Below are positions 8,928-17,231 of a stretch of DNA of 64,000 bases, piece by piece. Position 1 is the first letter of the stretch. Each line of letters opens with the position of its first letter. The notes under the pieces are model-generated. The model was given only the letters and a program-made list of their open reading frames with translations. It was not told the origin of the DNA and ran no database searches. Made by a program: the position numbers and the translations under genes. The DNA lies in NCBI RefSeq assembly GCF_003781945.1, contig NZ_RJJW01000010.1, positions 1 through 64,000 of the forward strand, given 5' to 3'. This stretch comes from Halorubrum sp. CSM-61 (GTDB taxonomy: Archaea > Halobacteriota > Halobacteria > Halobacteriales > Haloferacaceae).

Positions 8928-10985
8928 GTGACAACCCGGACGATCCGCGCCCGCGACCGGCCGGTGTTCGGCGTCGACGTGCACAGCGGCGACGTCCGCG
9001 GCGACGACCCCTCCTACGCCCTCGTCATCTTGGACCCCGTCGACGAGGACGACCCGGACGCGCCCGACGCGGACGGCCCGATGGCGCGAGTCACCCGCGA
9101 CGTGGTGTCGTTCCGGAAGCTCTGCCGACTGATCGACGACCGCGAGCCGCTGTACGTCGCCACCGACAACGCCTACGAACTGGCGGCGGACAAAGGGGAG
9201 CTCGTGGGGTTCCTCCGGTCGCTTCCCGACGGCACGCGGCTGGTGCAGGTGACCGGCGCGGAGCGCCCGGAACCGCTTTCGCGGGTCGCCTCGCGACACG
9301 GGATCCCGTACGGGAAAGAGCCGATGAAGGAGGCGGAGGCGTCGGCCCGGCTCGCGGCCGCCAACGTCGGCCACGAGGTGACCGCGTTCACCGACGAGAC
9401 GCGGGTGAAGGTGTCCCGCGGGCGCTCGACCGGGAAGGGCGGGTGGAGCCAGGACCGCTACACTCGACGGATCCACGGCAACGTCCGGAAGCGGACCCGA
9501 CAGGTCCAGTCGAAGCTGAAGGAGGCGAACCTCGAGTTCGATCGCGACGTGACCGAGAAGTACGGCGGCTACGCGAACGCGACGTTCACCGTTGAGGCGC
9601 GCCCCGAGGACATCCCCGTGTCGAACTCGCGGGCCGGCGACGTGCGCGTCGAGGTCGAGCGCGAGCGCCGAGACGGGATCGAGTACGAGCCGCTCGTGCA
9701 GCGGCGCGACCGGGTGATCGTCGGCATCGACCCGGGGACGACCACTGCGGCCGCCGTGGTCGGGCTCGACGGGACCGTCCACGCGCTGTACTCCTCGCGG
9801 ACCGCCGACACCGCCGACGTGACCGAGTGGGTCATCGAGCAGGGGCGGCCGATCATCGTCGCCGCCGACGTGGAGCCGATGCCGGAGACCGTCGAGAAGT
9901 TCCGGCGCTCGTTCGACGCCGCGGGCTGGCGACCCACCACGGACCTCCCCGTCGACGAGAAGCTCCACCGGACCCGCGAGGCCAGCTACGCGAACGACCA
10001 CGAGCGCGACGCGCTGGCGGCCGCGCTGTACGCCTACGACGACCACGAGGACCAGTTCGAGCGGATCGCGGCGAAGACCCCGCCGCGGCTCGACCGCGAG
10101 GCGGTGATCGCGGGCGTGGTCGCCGGCGGCGGCTCCGTGGAGGCCGTCGTCGCGGAGCTGAGCGAGGACGACGGAAGCGGCGCTGGCGGCGGGAGCGGCG
10201 ACGACGAGGCCGACGAGACGGACCCCACCGAGCCCGAGCGCACCGAAGAGGAGGAGACCATCCGGCGGCTCCGCGAGCGCGTCGACCGGCTGGAGTCGCA
10301 CGCGGAGTCGCTGGAGGACGACCTCGCCGAGCGCGACGAGCGGATCGCGGAGCTTGAAGGAGAGCTGGAGGAGGCGAAACGCGAGGAGCGGATCGAGGCG
10401 CGCACGCGTCGGGCGGTCTCCCGGCTCGAACGCGAGACGGACCGGTTGGAGCGCGAGCGCGACGAGGCCCGGGAGCGCGTCGCGGAGCTCGAGGGGAAAG
10501 TGGAGACGCTGAAGGAGCTGTGGCGGCTCGACCACTCGAACTTCGACGACGTGGCCGCGGACCAGGGGCTCGCCAGCGTGAAGGTCGTCGAGCAGTTCAC
10601 GCTCGACGCGATCGAGGCCGCCGACGAGGAGTACGGCCTCGTCGCCGGCGACGTGGTCTACCTCCGCGACGCGTCGGGCGCGGGCCGCCGGACCGCCGAG
10701 CGGCTGGCGGAGACGGACCCGCGCGCCGTGATCCGCGACGGGAACCTCTCGGACGTGGCCGATCAGGTGCTCTTCGACCACGACGTGCCGGTCGTCCCGG
10801 CCGAGTCGGTCCCGGTCCGCGAGGTCGACGAGCTGGCGGTCGCGAGCGAGGAGGACGTGGCCGCCGCCCTCGACGACTGGGAGCGTCGGGCCGAACGGCG
10901 GCGGAAGGACGAGAAACAGGAGCACCTCGACCGGATCATCTCGGAGCACCGGGCGGGGCGGACGCTGCCGGAGACCGAGGAATAG
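8928..10985 (+). CDS. COG2433/DUF460 protein with RNase H-like domain
   Basis: A 685-residue protein. Residues 1-130 form a first domain (FGVDVHSGD...). A retroviral-integrase/RNase H-like core starts at VIVGIDPGTTTAAAV (about 263) with later conserved acidic and His positions up to about 370 (SYANDHERDAL). An acidic linker, a long charged coiled coil (about 440-525) and a C-terminal domain follow. It belongs to the archaeal DUF460 family, a predicted YqgF-like nuclease whose biological role is unproven. The GTG start is chosen because a TATA box (GGTATATACG at 8897) ends about 22 nt upstream and the sequence before it is not conserved-looking. Confidence 0.85.
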   Translation: MTTRTIRARDRPVFGVDVHSGDVRGDDPSYALVILDPVDEDDPDAPDADGPMARVTRDVVSFRKLCRLIDDREPLYVATDNAYELAADKGELVGFLRSLPDGTRLVQVTGAERPEPLSRVASRHGIPYGKEPMKEAEASARLAAANVGHEVTAFTDETRVKVSRGRSTGKGGWSQDRYTRRIHGNVRKRTRQVQSKLKEANLEFDRDVTEKYGGYANATFTVEARPEDIPVSNSRAGDVRVEVERERRDGIEYEPLVQRRDRVIVGIDPGTTTAAAVVGLDGTVHALYSSRTADTADVTEWVIEQGRPIIVAADVEPMPETVEKFRRSFDAAGWRPTTDLPVDEKLHRTREASYANDHERDALAAALYAYDDHEDQFERIAAKTPPRLDREAVIAGVVAGGGSVEAVVAELSEDDGSGAGGGSGDDEADETDPTEPERTEEEETIRRLRERVDRLESHAESLEDDLAERDERIAELEGELEEAKREERIEARTRRAVSRLERETDRLERERDEARERVAELEGKVETLKELWRLDHSNFDDVAADQGLASVKVVEQFTLDAIEAADEEYGLVAGDVVYLRDASGAGRRTAERLAETDPRAVIRDGNLSDVADQVLFDHDVPVVPAESVPVREVDELAVASEEDVAAALDDWERRAERRRKDEKQEHLDRIISEHRAGRTLPETEE

Positions 10986-11044
10986 GGCGGACGGCCGTTC
11001 CGCAGAGATTCCTCCTCGCCATCCGTCCGCACGCATCCAGAAGT

Positions 11045-11051
11045 CATATGA
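11045..11051 (+). promoter_or_regulatory. TATA box deciding the tyrS start
   Basis: TCATATG lies 24-30 nt upstream of the ATG at 11075. This fits a leaderless transcript starting at that ATG and explains why the in-frame ATG inside the box (11048) is not taken as the start. Confidence 0.5.
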
Positions 11052-11074
11052 CCGACAACCGCACAGTCGGAAGC

Positions 11075-12061
11075 ATGGACGCTTACGAGCGGATCACCCG
11101 GAACGCGGCCGAGGTGGTCACCGAGGAGGAGATCGAGGCGCTGGCCGACGACCCCGACGGGAAGCGGGCGTACGTCGGTTACGAGCCCTCGGGCGTCCTC
11201 CACATCGGGCACATGCTCACCGCGAACAAGCTCATCGACCTCCAAGAGGCCGGGTTCGAGGTGACGGTGCTGCTCGCCGACGTGCACGCCTACCTCAACG
11301 ACAAGGGCTCGTTCGAGGAGATCCGCCACACCGCCGAGCGCATGCGCGACCAGTTCATCGCCTACGGGCTCGAGGAGTCGAACACGCAGTTCGTCTTGGG
11401 CTCCGACTTCCAGCTCGACGACGACTACACCCTCGACCTCCACTCGCTGGAACTCGAGACGACGCTCGCGCGGGCCGAGCGCGCGATGGCCGAGATCACC
11501 TCCGGCGACTCGGTGAAGGTGTCGCAGGCGGTGTACCCGCTGATGCAGGCGCTCGACATCCCGTACCTCGGCGTCGACCTGGCGGTCGGCGGGATGGAGC
11601 AGCGCAAGGTCCACATGCTCGCGCGCGACGTGCTCCCGAGCATCGACCGCGAGCCGCCGACGAGCCTCCACACGCCGCTCATCGCCGATCTGGGCACCGG
11701 CCGCGGAAAGATGTCCTCCAGCGAGGGCGTCACCATCTCGATGGAGGACTCCCGCGAGGACATCGAGTCGAAGGTGAACGACGCGTACTGCCCGCCGACG
11801 GCCGACCCCGAGCCGACCGACGACGGCGAGGCGCGGGAGAACCCCGTCTTGCAGGTGTTCGAGTACCACGTGTTCCCGCGGTTCGACGCCGTCGTCGTCG
11901 AGCGCCCCGAGGAGTACGGCGGCGACCTGGAGTACGACGCGTACGACGCCTTAGAGGCCGACTTAGAGTCCGGCGAGCTCCACCCCGCCGACGCGAAGGG
12001 CGCGCTCGCGGAGTACCTCGACCGGCTGATCGCGCCGGGACGCGAGCAGCTCGCGGAGTAG
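11075..12061 (+). CDS. tyrS: tyrosine--tRNA ligase
   Basis: A 328-residue class I aminoacyl-tRNA synthetase of the archaeal/eukaryal TyrRS type, which charges tRNA-Tyr. Visible: HIGHM at 43-47, Tyr-binding residues in YVGYEPSG and YPLMQALDIPYLGVDLAVGG, and KMSSSEG at about 212. The C-terminal helical domain recognises the anticodon stem; no S4 domain is present, as expected in Archaea. The start is taken at MDAYERI rather than nine codons upstream because length and N-terminus fit the family and a TATA box lies at the right distance. Confidence 0.95.
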   Translation: MDAYERITRNAAEVVTEEEIEALADDPDGKRAYVGYEPSGVLHIGHMLTANKLIDLQEAGFEVTVLLADVHAYLNDKGSFEEIRHTAERMRDQFIAYGLEESNTQFVLGSDFQLDDDYTLDLHSLELETTLARAERAMAEITSGDSVKVSQAVYPLMQALDIPYLGVDLAVGGMEQRKVHMLARDVLPSIDREPPTSLHTPLIADLGTGRGKMSSSEGVTISMEDSREDIESKVNDAYCPPTADPEPTDDGEARENPVLQVFEYHVFPRFDAVVVERPEEYGGDLEYDAYDALEADLESGELHPADAKGALAEYLDRLIAPGREQLAE

Positions 12062-12088
12062 GCGGCTTCAGTCGGATTTCCGCCGTTT

Positions 12089-12844
12089 CTACCCGCCTGT
12101 CGCCGTGTGACCGTCCAGCTCACAGCTTCCGTCCAGACAGCCGTTTCCGGCGGCCGTCTCGAAGACCGGGAGCCCGCAGTCGCACTCGTCGACGACGACG
12201 CCGGAGGGGATCGAGAAAGTGGTTTCACAGTCCGGACGATTTTCGCAGGCGAGGTAGACGCGGCCGGGCGCGGACTGGACGGTGAGGTCGCCGTCGCAGT
12301 CCGGACAGTCCCAAACCCGGTCGAACCGGTCTCTCACGGCGGCCTCCATGGGGTCGCACGCGGGGTCGAGACAGAGGTGGAACGGCTCGCCGCGTTCGAT
12401 CCGGATCTTCGGGAGCCCGCAGTCGTCGCAGACGCCGTCGGTGACGCTCGCGCCGGCCGGGAGCCCCCACCGCTCCTCGCAGTCGAGACAGACCACGTCG
12501 CCGCGCGAGCGCACGAGCGCCCCGCCATCTTCCGGGCAGGTGCCGACCGGGAGCCCGGCTTCGGTGACGGGCAGCGCGCGGCTCGCGGTCGCCTCCTCGG
12601 CGACGACCCGGAGCCGGCGGGTGCCGTCGCGGGCGGTGATCGAGAACCCGTCGCCGTCGCCCTCGACGACGACCGAATCCGGTCGGGTCAGCCACGCGAC
12701 CGGCTGATAGCCGTCGGCGTCGTGGACGAGGGTGGTGTCGTCGGGCTTGATCAGGACGACGACGCGCCCGCGGTGGGTGCGGGAGCGGTCGCCGCGTTCG
12801 GTCACTCGGCAGTCGCCTGCGAACACGCGGAGTCGTTCGGGCAT
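12089..12844 (-). CDS. NucS-N-like domain plus topoisomerase-type zinc ribbons
   Basis: A 251-residue protein. Residues 1-100 (MPERLRVFAGDCRV... VVVLIKPDDTTLVHDADG) resemble the N-terminal DNA-binding beta domain of the endonuclease NucS/DUF91. No NucS nuclease domain follows. Instead there are four cysteine-rich units: CPEDGG..CLDC, CDDCG..CLDPAC, CPDCDG..CENRPDC and CDCG..CLDGSC, like the C4 ribbons of bacterial topoisomerase I tails. It looks like a single-strand or branched-DNA binding accessory protein; that role is inferred. It is convergent with tyrS. Confidence 0.75.
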   Translation of the reverse strand: MPERLRVFAGDCRVTERGDRSRTHRGRVVVLIKPDDTTLVHDADGYQPVAWLTRPDSVVVEGDGDGFSITARDGTRRLRVVAEEATASRALPVTEAGLPVGTCPEDGGALVRSRGDVVCLDCEERWGLPAGASVTDGVCDDCGLPKIRIERGEPFHLCLDPACDPMEAAVRDRFDRVWDCPDCDGDLTVQSAPGRVYLACENRPDCETTFSIPSGVVVDECDCGLPVFETAAGNGCLDGSCELDGHTATGG

Positions 12845-12920
12845 ACGACGGGTGGCCGCGGTATCGGGCTTAACGTGTGGGCCGACCGCGGAGCGGTGCG
12901 CGGTCCGCGCGGCCAGCGGT

Positions 12921-13196
12921 TCAGGCGGGTTCGCGTCGAAGCCGGCGCGCGGACCTGACTCGATCGGTGAGCCGCCGGATCGCGAGCGCGAGGGCCGCAC
13001 CGACGAAGGCGGCGACGAGGGTGTCGCCGCCGAAGACGGTCGCGGCCCACGCGAGCGTCAGCACGCCGACGTGGAGGGCGACGACGAGCCCCGAGACGAC
13101 GGCCAGGCCACGCGCCGAGACGTCCTCGAGAGTTGTCGAAGCGCCCACTGTACGGAAACGAACGGTCGAGCGGCGTCGGTCACGTCCAGTCATCAC
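12921..13196 (-). CDS. small two-helix membrane protein
   Basis: A 91-residue protein with a basic N-terminus, two hydrophobic helices (GLAVVSGLVVALHVGVLTLA and LVAAFVGAALALAI) and an Arg-rich C-terminus, so both ends probably face the cytoplasm. Function unknown. Two adjacent Met codons make the exact start uncertain. It is divergent from the HTH regulator on the other strand, sharing the AT-rich region 13197-13283. Confidence 0.6.
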   Translation of the reverse strand: MMTGRDRRRSTVRFRTVGASTTLEDVSARGLAVVSGLVVALHVGVLTLAWAATVFGGDTLVAAFVGAALALAIRRLTDRVRSARRLRREPA

Positions 13197-13283
13197 CTGT
13201 ACAGAGGGCGACCTCCGCCTAAAGTGTAATCTGAATAATGTTTATGTAGCGCGGGTTACCAAAATATCTTTCAGCGAACGTTT
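13197..13283. promoter_or_regulatory. AT-rich divergent promoter region
   Basis: This 87-bp gap is markedly AT-rich relative to its surroundings and separates genes transcribed away from each other. ACCAAAATATCTTTC (13258-13272) is the likely TATA element for the HTH gene. TTTATGTAGC near 13240 may serve the opposite direction. Confidence 0.45.
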
Positions 13284-14246
13284 ATGATGGATGCTCCGAC
13301 ATTCCCGGGTATGAGCGGTATCTCCGGATCCGACGCGGGGGGATCGAACCGAGCGCGCGAAGAGCGGTCGATCGCGACCTGCGGCGGAGAGTGCGTTCCG
13401 CCGGCTGACGCGTTCGCGGTCGTCGCCAGCGAGACTCGGCTCCACATCTTGGAGGCCCTCTGGCGGAGCGACGACGACGCCGTGCGGTTCTCGGACCTTC
13501 ACGGGGAAGTGGATCTGCGCGACTCCGCGCAGTTCAACTACCACCTCGACAAGCTCACCGACCAGTTCGTCGCCAAGACCGACGAGGGGTACGCGCTCCG
13601 GCACGCGGGCGAATCGGTCGTCCGGTCGGTTCTCGCGGGCACGTTCACCGAGAGCCCCGATCTCAACCCGATCGACGTCGGGCACGACTGCGTCGACTGC
13701 GGCAGCGGCCTCCGAGCGACCTACGCGGACGAGCGCCTCGCCATCGAGTGCCCCGACTGCGGCGCTTCCCACGGTCGGTACAGCTTCCCGCCGGGGGGAC
13801 TCAACGACCGCACGGACGCGGAGGTCCTCGACGCGTTCGATCAGCGGGTCCGCCACCTCCACTGCCTGGCCGCCGACGGGGTCTGCCCGGAGTGTAACGG
13901 CCGGATGGCGACCCGGATCGCCGAGGGGGCATCCGGCGATCACGGCACCGATCTCGGCCTCTCGGTCCGGGTCGTTCACGAGTGCGCGCAGTGTCGCCAC
14001 CGCCTCGACTCGCCGGTCGGCCTCTCGCTGCTCGACACCGCCGCCGTCGTCGCCTTCTACGAGGAACGGGGCACGGACCTGACGGCGACGCCGTACTGGA
14101 CGCTCCCGTGGTGCGTCTGCGACGAGTACGTCTCGGTGGTCGACCGCGATCCGTACCGCGTGCGAGTTCGGATCCCCGGGGACGAGGAGACGCTTTTCGT
14201 CACGCTCGACGAGTCGCTGGACATCGTCGCGACGGAGCGCCGGTAG
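13284..14246 (+). CDS. winged-helix regulator with zinc-ribbon sensor region (paralog 1)
   Basis: A 320-residue ArsR-like protein. Residues about 40-115 form a winged helix (ASETRLHILEAL, FSDLHGEV, FNYHLDKLTDQFVAK). The rest carries CVDCGSG, CPDCGAS, CPECNG and CAQC knuckles and a C-terminal beta region (VRVRIPGDEETLFVTLDES). A second gene of the same layout lies at 24777-25802. Haloarchaea have families of such DUF735x-type regulators; ligand and targets are unknown. The ATG at 13284 sits at leaderless distance from a TATA box; the ATG at 13311 is the alternative. Confidence 0.8.
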   Translation: MMDAPTFPGMSGISGSDAGGSNRAREERSIATCGGECVPPADAFAVVASETRLHILEALWRSDDDAVRFSDLHGEVDLRDSAQFNYHLDKLTDQFVAKTDEGYALRHAGESVVRSVLAGTFTESPDLNPIDVGHDCVDCGSGLRATYADERLAIECPDCGASHGRYSFPPGGLNDRTDAEVLDAFDQRVRHLHCLAADGVCPECNGRMATRIAEGASGDHGTDLGLSVRVVHECAQCRHRLDSPVGLSLLDTAAVVAFYEERGTDLTATPYWTLPWCVCDEYVSVVDRDPYRVRVRIPGDEETLFVTLDESLDIVATERR

Positions 14247-14272
14247 CGATCCCACTCCGTCCGGGTGGCGAC

Positions 14273-16615
14273 CTACTCCACCCGAACGGTCCGCGCCGCC
14301 CGGACCGGCATCAGCGGCAGGTCCGGGAAGACGACCTCGACGACGAACTCCAGCTCGTCGGCGTCGGGCGGCCCGAACACGCCGACCGGGACCGCGGTCT
14401 CCCCGTCGAGGTACGTCGTCGTCGCGGTCATCTCCACGTCGTTGACGGTCACCCTGATCCCCGCGCGGGCGCTCCCTGAGACGGCGGCGACGGCGACTTC
14501 GCACATCTCGTTTTCGCCGACGGCGATGGTCTCCGGGAAGTCGCCCCAGTCGACGTCGACCCGCGGGCAGTCACGGGCGGCGTCGACGACGCGCTCGGCG
14601 ACGGAGCCGCTCATGCCGGCGTTCTCGAGTTCGCTCGCGCCGGCGTCGACGACGCCGGCGGGGGAGGTGAGTCCGGCGTCCGCGAGCCGCTCGGCGCGAC
14701 CGGAGCCGACCCCCTCTATCGCGGTGAGCGCGACGGCCTCGCGGGAGACGCCGTGCTCGACGCGCGCCTCGACGCGGCACGCGAGGTTGGCGGCGCGGGG
14801 ACCGGCGAACCGGTCGAGGAACTCCGCGAGCGCGGCGAGCAGTCGGAGCGCGTTCTGCCGGATCACCCACGCGTCCGAGCGCAGGTCCGAGGGGATCGAG
14901 TCGGCCATCCCGGCGAGCAGGATGGCGAACACCTTGCGGTGGCCGTCCTCCAACTCGGTGTCGCGACCGTCGAGGATCCGGTCGATCGCGTCCGACTCGG
15001 CCGACCGCGCCGAGACGGAGTCGAACTCGCCGGCCGACGCGACGGTCTCCAACACCGAGTCGACCGTCAGCGTCTCCCGGTCGGCAAGCCGCCGGAAGCG
15101 GCGGGCGGTGTCGAGCCGCAGGTAGTACTTCGACGCGAGCCGCCCGAGCCCCGTCGGCTCGATCGCGAGGTCGTCGTCGGCCGCGACGAATCCGTCGTCC
15201 ACCAGCGACTCGAGGGTGTCGCGGACGCGGTCGCGGAGGGTGGCGAACTCGTACTCGTCGGGCTTCGACTCGGCGCGGACGTAGTAGAAAGTGGTCTCCA
15301 ACCACTCCATCACGTCCTCTAACCCGCGGATGGTGCCCATCGCGATCTCGGCGTTGAGGTGCGACTCGAGCTCGGCGGCGAGCCGCGACTCGATCTCCTT
15401 GCCCTCTCGCAGCAGTTCGCGGTACTTGTCGGCGTCCGCGCGGTCGCAGACCACCCAGCCGTACCCCACGTCGTCGTAGCCGGGACGGCCCGCGCGCCCG
15501 AGCATCTGGAGCACGTCGAGCGGCGAGATGTCGGTCTCGCCCTCCAGCGGGTCGTGGTACTTCGTGTCGCGGATGACGACGCAGCGCGCCGGGAGGTTCA
15601 CCCCCCACGCGAGCGTCGACGTCGAGAAGAGGAGCTTGATCTTCCCCTGTTTGAACCACTCCTCGACGCGGTCGCGGTCCTCCTTCCCGAGCCCCGCGTG
15701 GTGGAAGCCGACGCCGTCGGTGACCGACTGCCGGAGGGTGTCGTTGGTGAGCTCCTTCGCCTCGTTGTGGAAGTCGTAGTCGCCCCGCGAGTCGATCGGG
15801 ATGTCCCGATCCGTTATCTCGTCTCGCGCCTTCTTGGCGGCCTGCACCGTGTCCTGCCGCGAGGAGACGAACACGAGCGCCTGCCCGTCCTCGCGCACGT
15901 GCGGCTCGGCCAGGTCGAGCGCGCGGTAGAGCCGCCGGTACTTGTCGGCGAAGGCGTTCGAGCCGTGCGAGTACGTCTTCACGCCCGTTTCCAGGTCGAC
16001 CGGGCGGTACTCGTCGCCGAACTCGTAGGTCGTCTCCGCGGGCGCGTCGAGCCACTCGGCCACGTCCGCGACGTTCGGCATCGTCGCCGAGAGCGCGACG
16101 ACGCGAGGGTCCTGTAAGCGGCGGAGCCGCGAGACGGTGACTTCGAGCACCGCGCCGCGCTTCTCGCTGTCGAGGAGGTGGACCTCGTCGATGACGACGC
16201 AGTCCACGTCGGTGATGAACGAATAGCGCCCGGAGTCGTGCTTCCGGGTGGCGCTGTCGGCCTTCTCCGGTGTCGTCACGAGCACGTCCGCGCGCTCCGC
16301 GCGGCGGGGGTTGAGGTCGCGCTCGCCGGAGACGACGTACACGGAGTAGCCGAGCTCCTCGAACCGCTCCCACTCGCTCTCCTTCTCGTTGGTGAGCGCG
16401 CGGAGCGGCGCGACGAAGAGCGCGGTCCCGCCCTCAGAGAGGGTCTTGCAGATCGCGAGCTCGGCGAGCGCGGTCTTGCCCGAGGCCGTCGGCGCCGACG
16501 CGACCACGTTGTGGTCGGTCTCCATGATTCCCGGCAGCGCCTCGCGTTGCATCCGGTTGAACTCCTCGAACCCGAAGGCGTCGGCGAACTCCGGCACCGC
16601 GTCCGCGACCTTCAC
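14273..16615 (-). CDS. Ski2-type DEAD/DEAH-box helicase (Hel308/Brr2-like)
   Basis: A 780-residue superfamily 2 helicase. Motifs in order: Q-type FNRMQ, motif I SAPTASGKT, Ia APLRALTNEK, II DEVHLL, III LSATMPN, IV LVFVSSR, V STSTLAWGVNLPA, VI QMLGRAGRPGYD. A winged-helix and ratchet region with a helix-hairpin-helix follows (IEGVGSGRAERLADAG), then a C-terminal Sec63-like beta domain. It is likely a 3'-5' helicase acting on nucleic-acid structures in repair or RNA turnover; the exact role is not readable. The GTG at 16615 is chosen because the helicase N-terminal domain starts there, and 26 extra open codons upstream look non-coding. Confidence 0.85.
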   Translation of the reverse strand: MKVADAVPEFADAFGFEEFNRMQREALPGIMETDHNVVASAPTASGKTALAELAICKTLSEGGTALFVAPLRALTNEKESEWERFEELGYSVYVVSGERDLNPRRAERADVLVTTPEKADSATRKHDSGRYSFITDVDCVVIDEVHLLDSEKRGAVLEVTVSRLRRLQDPRVVALSATMPNVADVAEWLDAPAETTYEFGDEYRPVDLETGVKTYSHGSNAFADKYRRLYRALDLAEPHVREDGQALVFVSSRQDTVQAAKKARDEITDRDIPIDSRGDYDFHNEAKELTNDTLRQSVTDGVGFHHAGLGKEDRDRVEEWFKQGKIKLLFSTSTLAWGVNLPARCVVIRDTKYHDPLEGETDISPLDVLQMLGRAGRPGYDDVGYGWVVCDRADADKYRELLREGKEIESRLAAELESHLNAEIAMGTIRGLEDVMEWLETTFYYVRAESKPDEYEFATLRDRVRDTLESLVDDGFVAADDDLAIEPTGLGRLASKYYLRLDTARRFRRLADRETLTVDSVLETVASAGEFDSVSARSAESDAIDRILDGRDTELEDGHRKVFAILLAGMADSIPSDLRSDAWVIRQNALRLLAALAEFLDRFAGPRAANLACRVEARVEHGVSREAVALTAIEGVGSGRAERLADAGLTSPAGVVDAGASELENAGMSGSVAERVVDAARDCPRVDVDWGDFPETIAVGENEMCEVAVAAVSGSARAGIRVTVNDVEMTATTTYLDGETAVPVGVFGPPDADELEFVVEVVFPDLPLMPVRAARTVRVE

Positions 16616-16774
16616 GCCGCACCACGCCCGTGGGCGACTCGACGGCGACCGAGAGTCGTTCGCATCACGTCGAACGGAGGGCTTCGAGAGCAAAGGCGTT
16701 TCTCATGCGGTCGGCGCGACCGCGTCGGATCGAGAACCCCGAGCGTTTACGTGACCGCGGGTCGACCGCCCGGT

Positions 16775-17137
16775 ATGTTGCCGTCGTCGCCCGTCGTCAT
16801 CGGTGCCGCCGCCGTGATCGCCCTGCTCGTCCTGCTGGTCGCCGCCCGTCGCCTGCGCGGCCCCTCCTCAGAGGCGCGCGAGTCGAAGCGCGCGCACGAC
16901 GCCGCCCAGGAGCGCGAGCCGCCGGTCGAGATCGGAGAGACGTACGAGTTCGGCGTCACCGAGCTCACCGACCACCACTCGGGCGAGGAGGTCGCCGTGG
17001 GCAAGGTCGAGGGATTCGTCGTCTTCACCGAGGACATACCGAGCGACCTCTCGACGGGCGACGTGATCCGCGCGAAGGTGCTCTCGTTCAACGAGGGGCG
17101 CACTTCCGCCGACGCGACGTTCGTGACGAAGGCCTAA
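16775..17137 (+). CDS. membrane-anchored TRAM-domain protein
   Basis: A 120-residue protein with an N-terminal membrane helix (residues about 6-25, SPVVIGAAAVIALLVLLVAA) and then, after a charged linker, a TRAM fold from about 55 to the end (GETYEFGVTEL...GKVEGFVVF...VIRAKVLSFNEG). TRAM domains bind RNA; membrane tethering of one is uncommon. It is divergent from the helicase gene and lies 94 bp upstream of mcm on the same strand. The function is not established. Confidence 0.75.
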   Translation: MLPSSPVVIGAAAVIALLVLLVAARRLRGPSSEARESKRAHDAAQEREPPVEIGETYEFGVTELTDHHSGEEVAVGKVEGFVVFTEDIPSDLSTGDVIRAKVLSFNEGRTSADATFVTKA

Positions 17138-17231
17138 CCGAACCGGGTCCGAGAGCCGATCGCGGACCGACGAGATCCACCTCCGCCCCGAGCATGAGGT
17201 TCATACGTGATGGCGACGAAGTGGTTTCGTA

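Noticed and set aside
8847-11036. 729-codon minus-strand frame opposite the DUF460 gene
   Set aside because: The plus-strand protein has recognisable domains; the antisense product is Arg/Val/Leu-rich without any motif.
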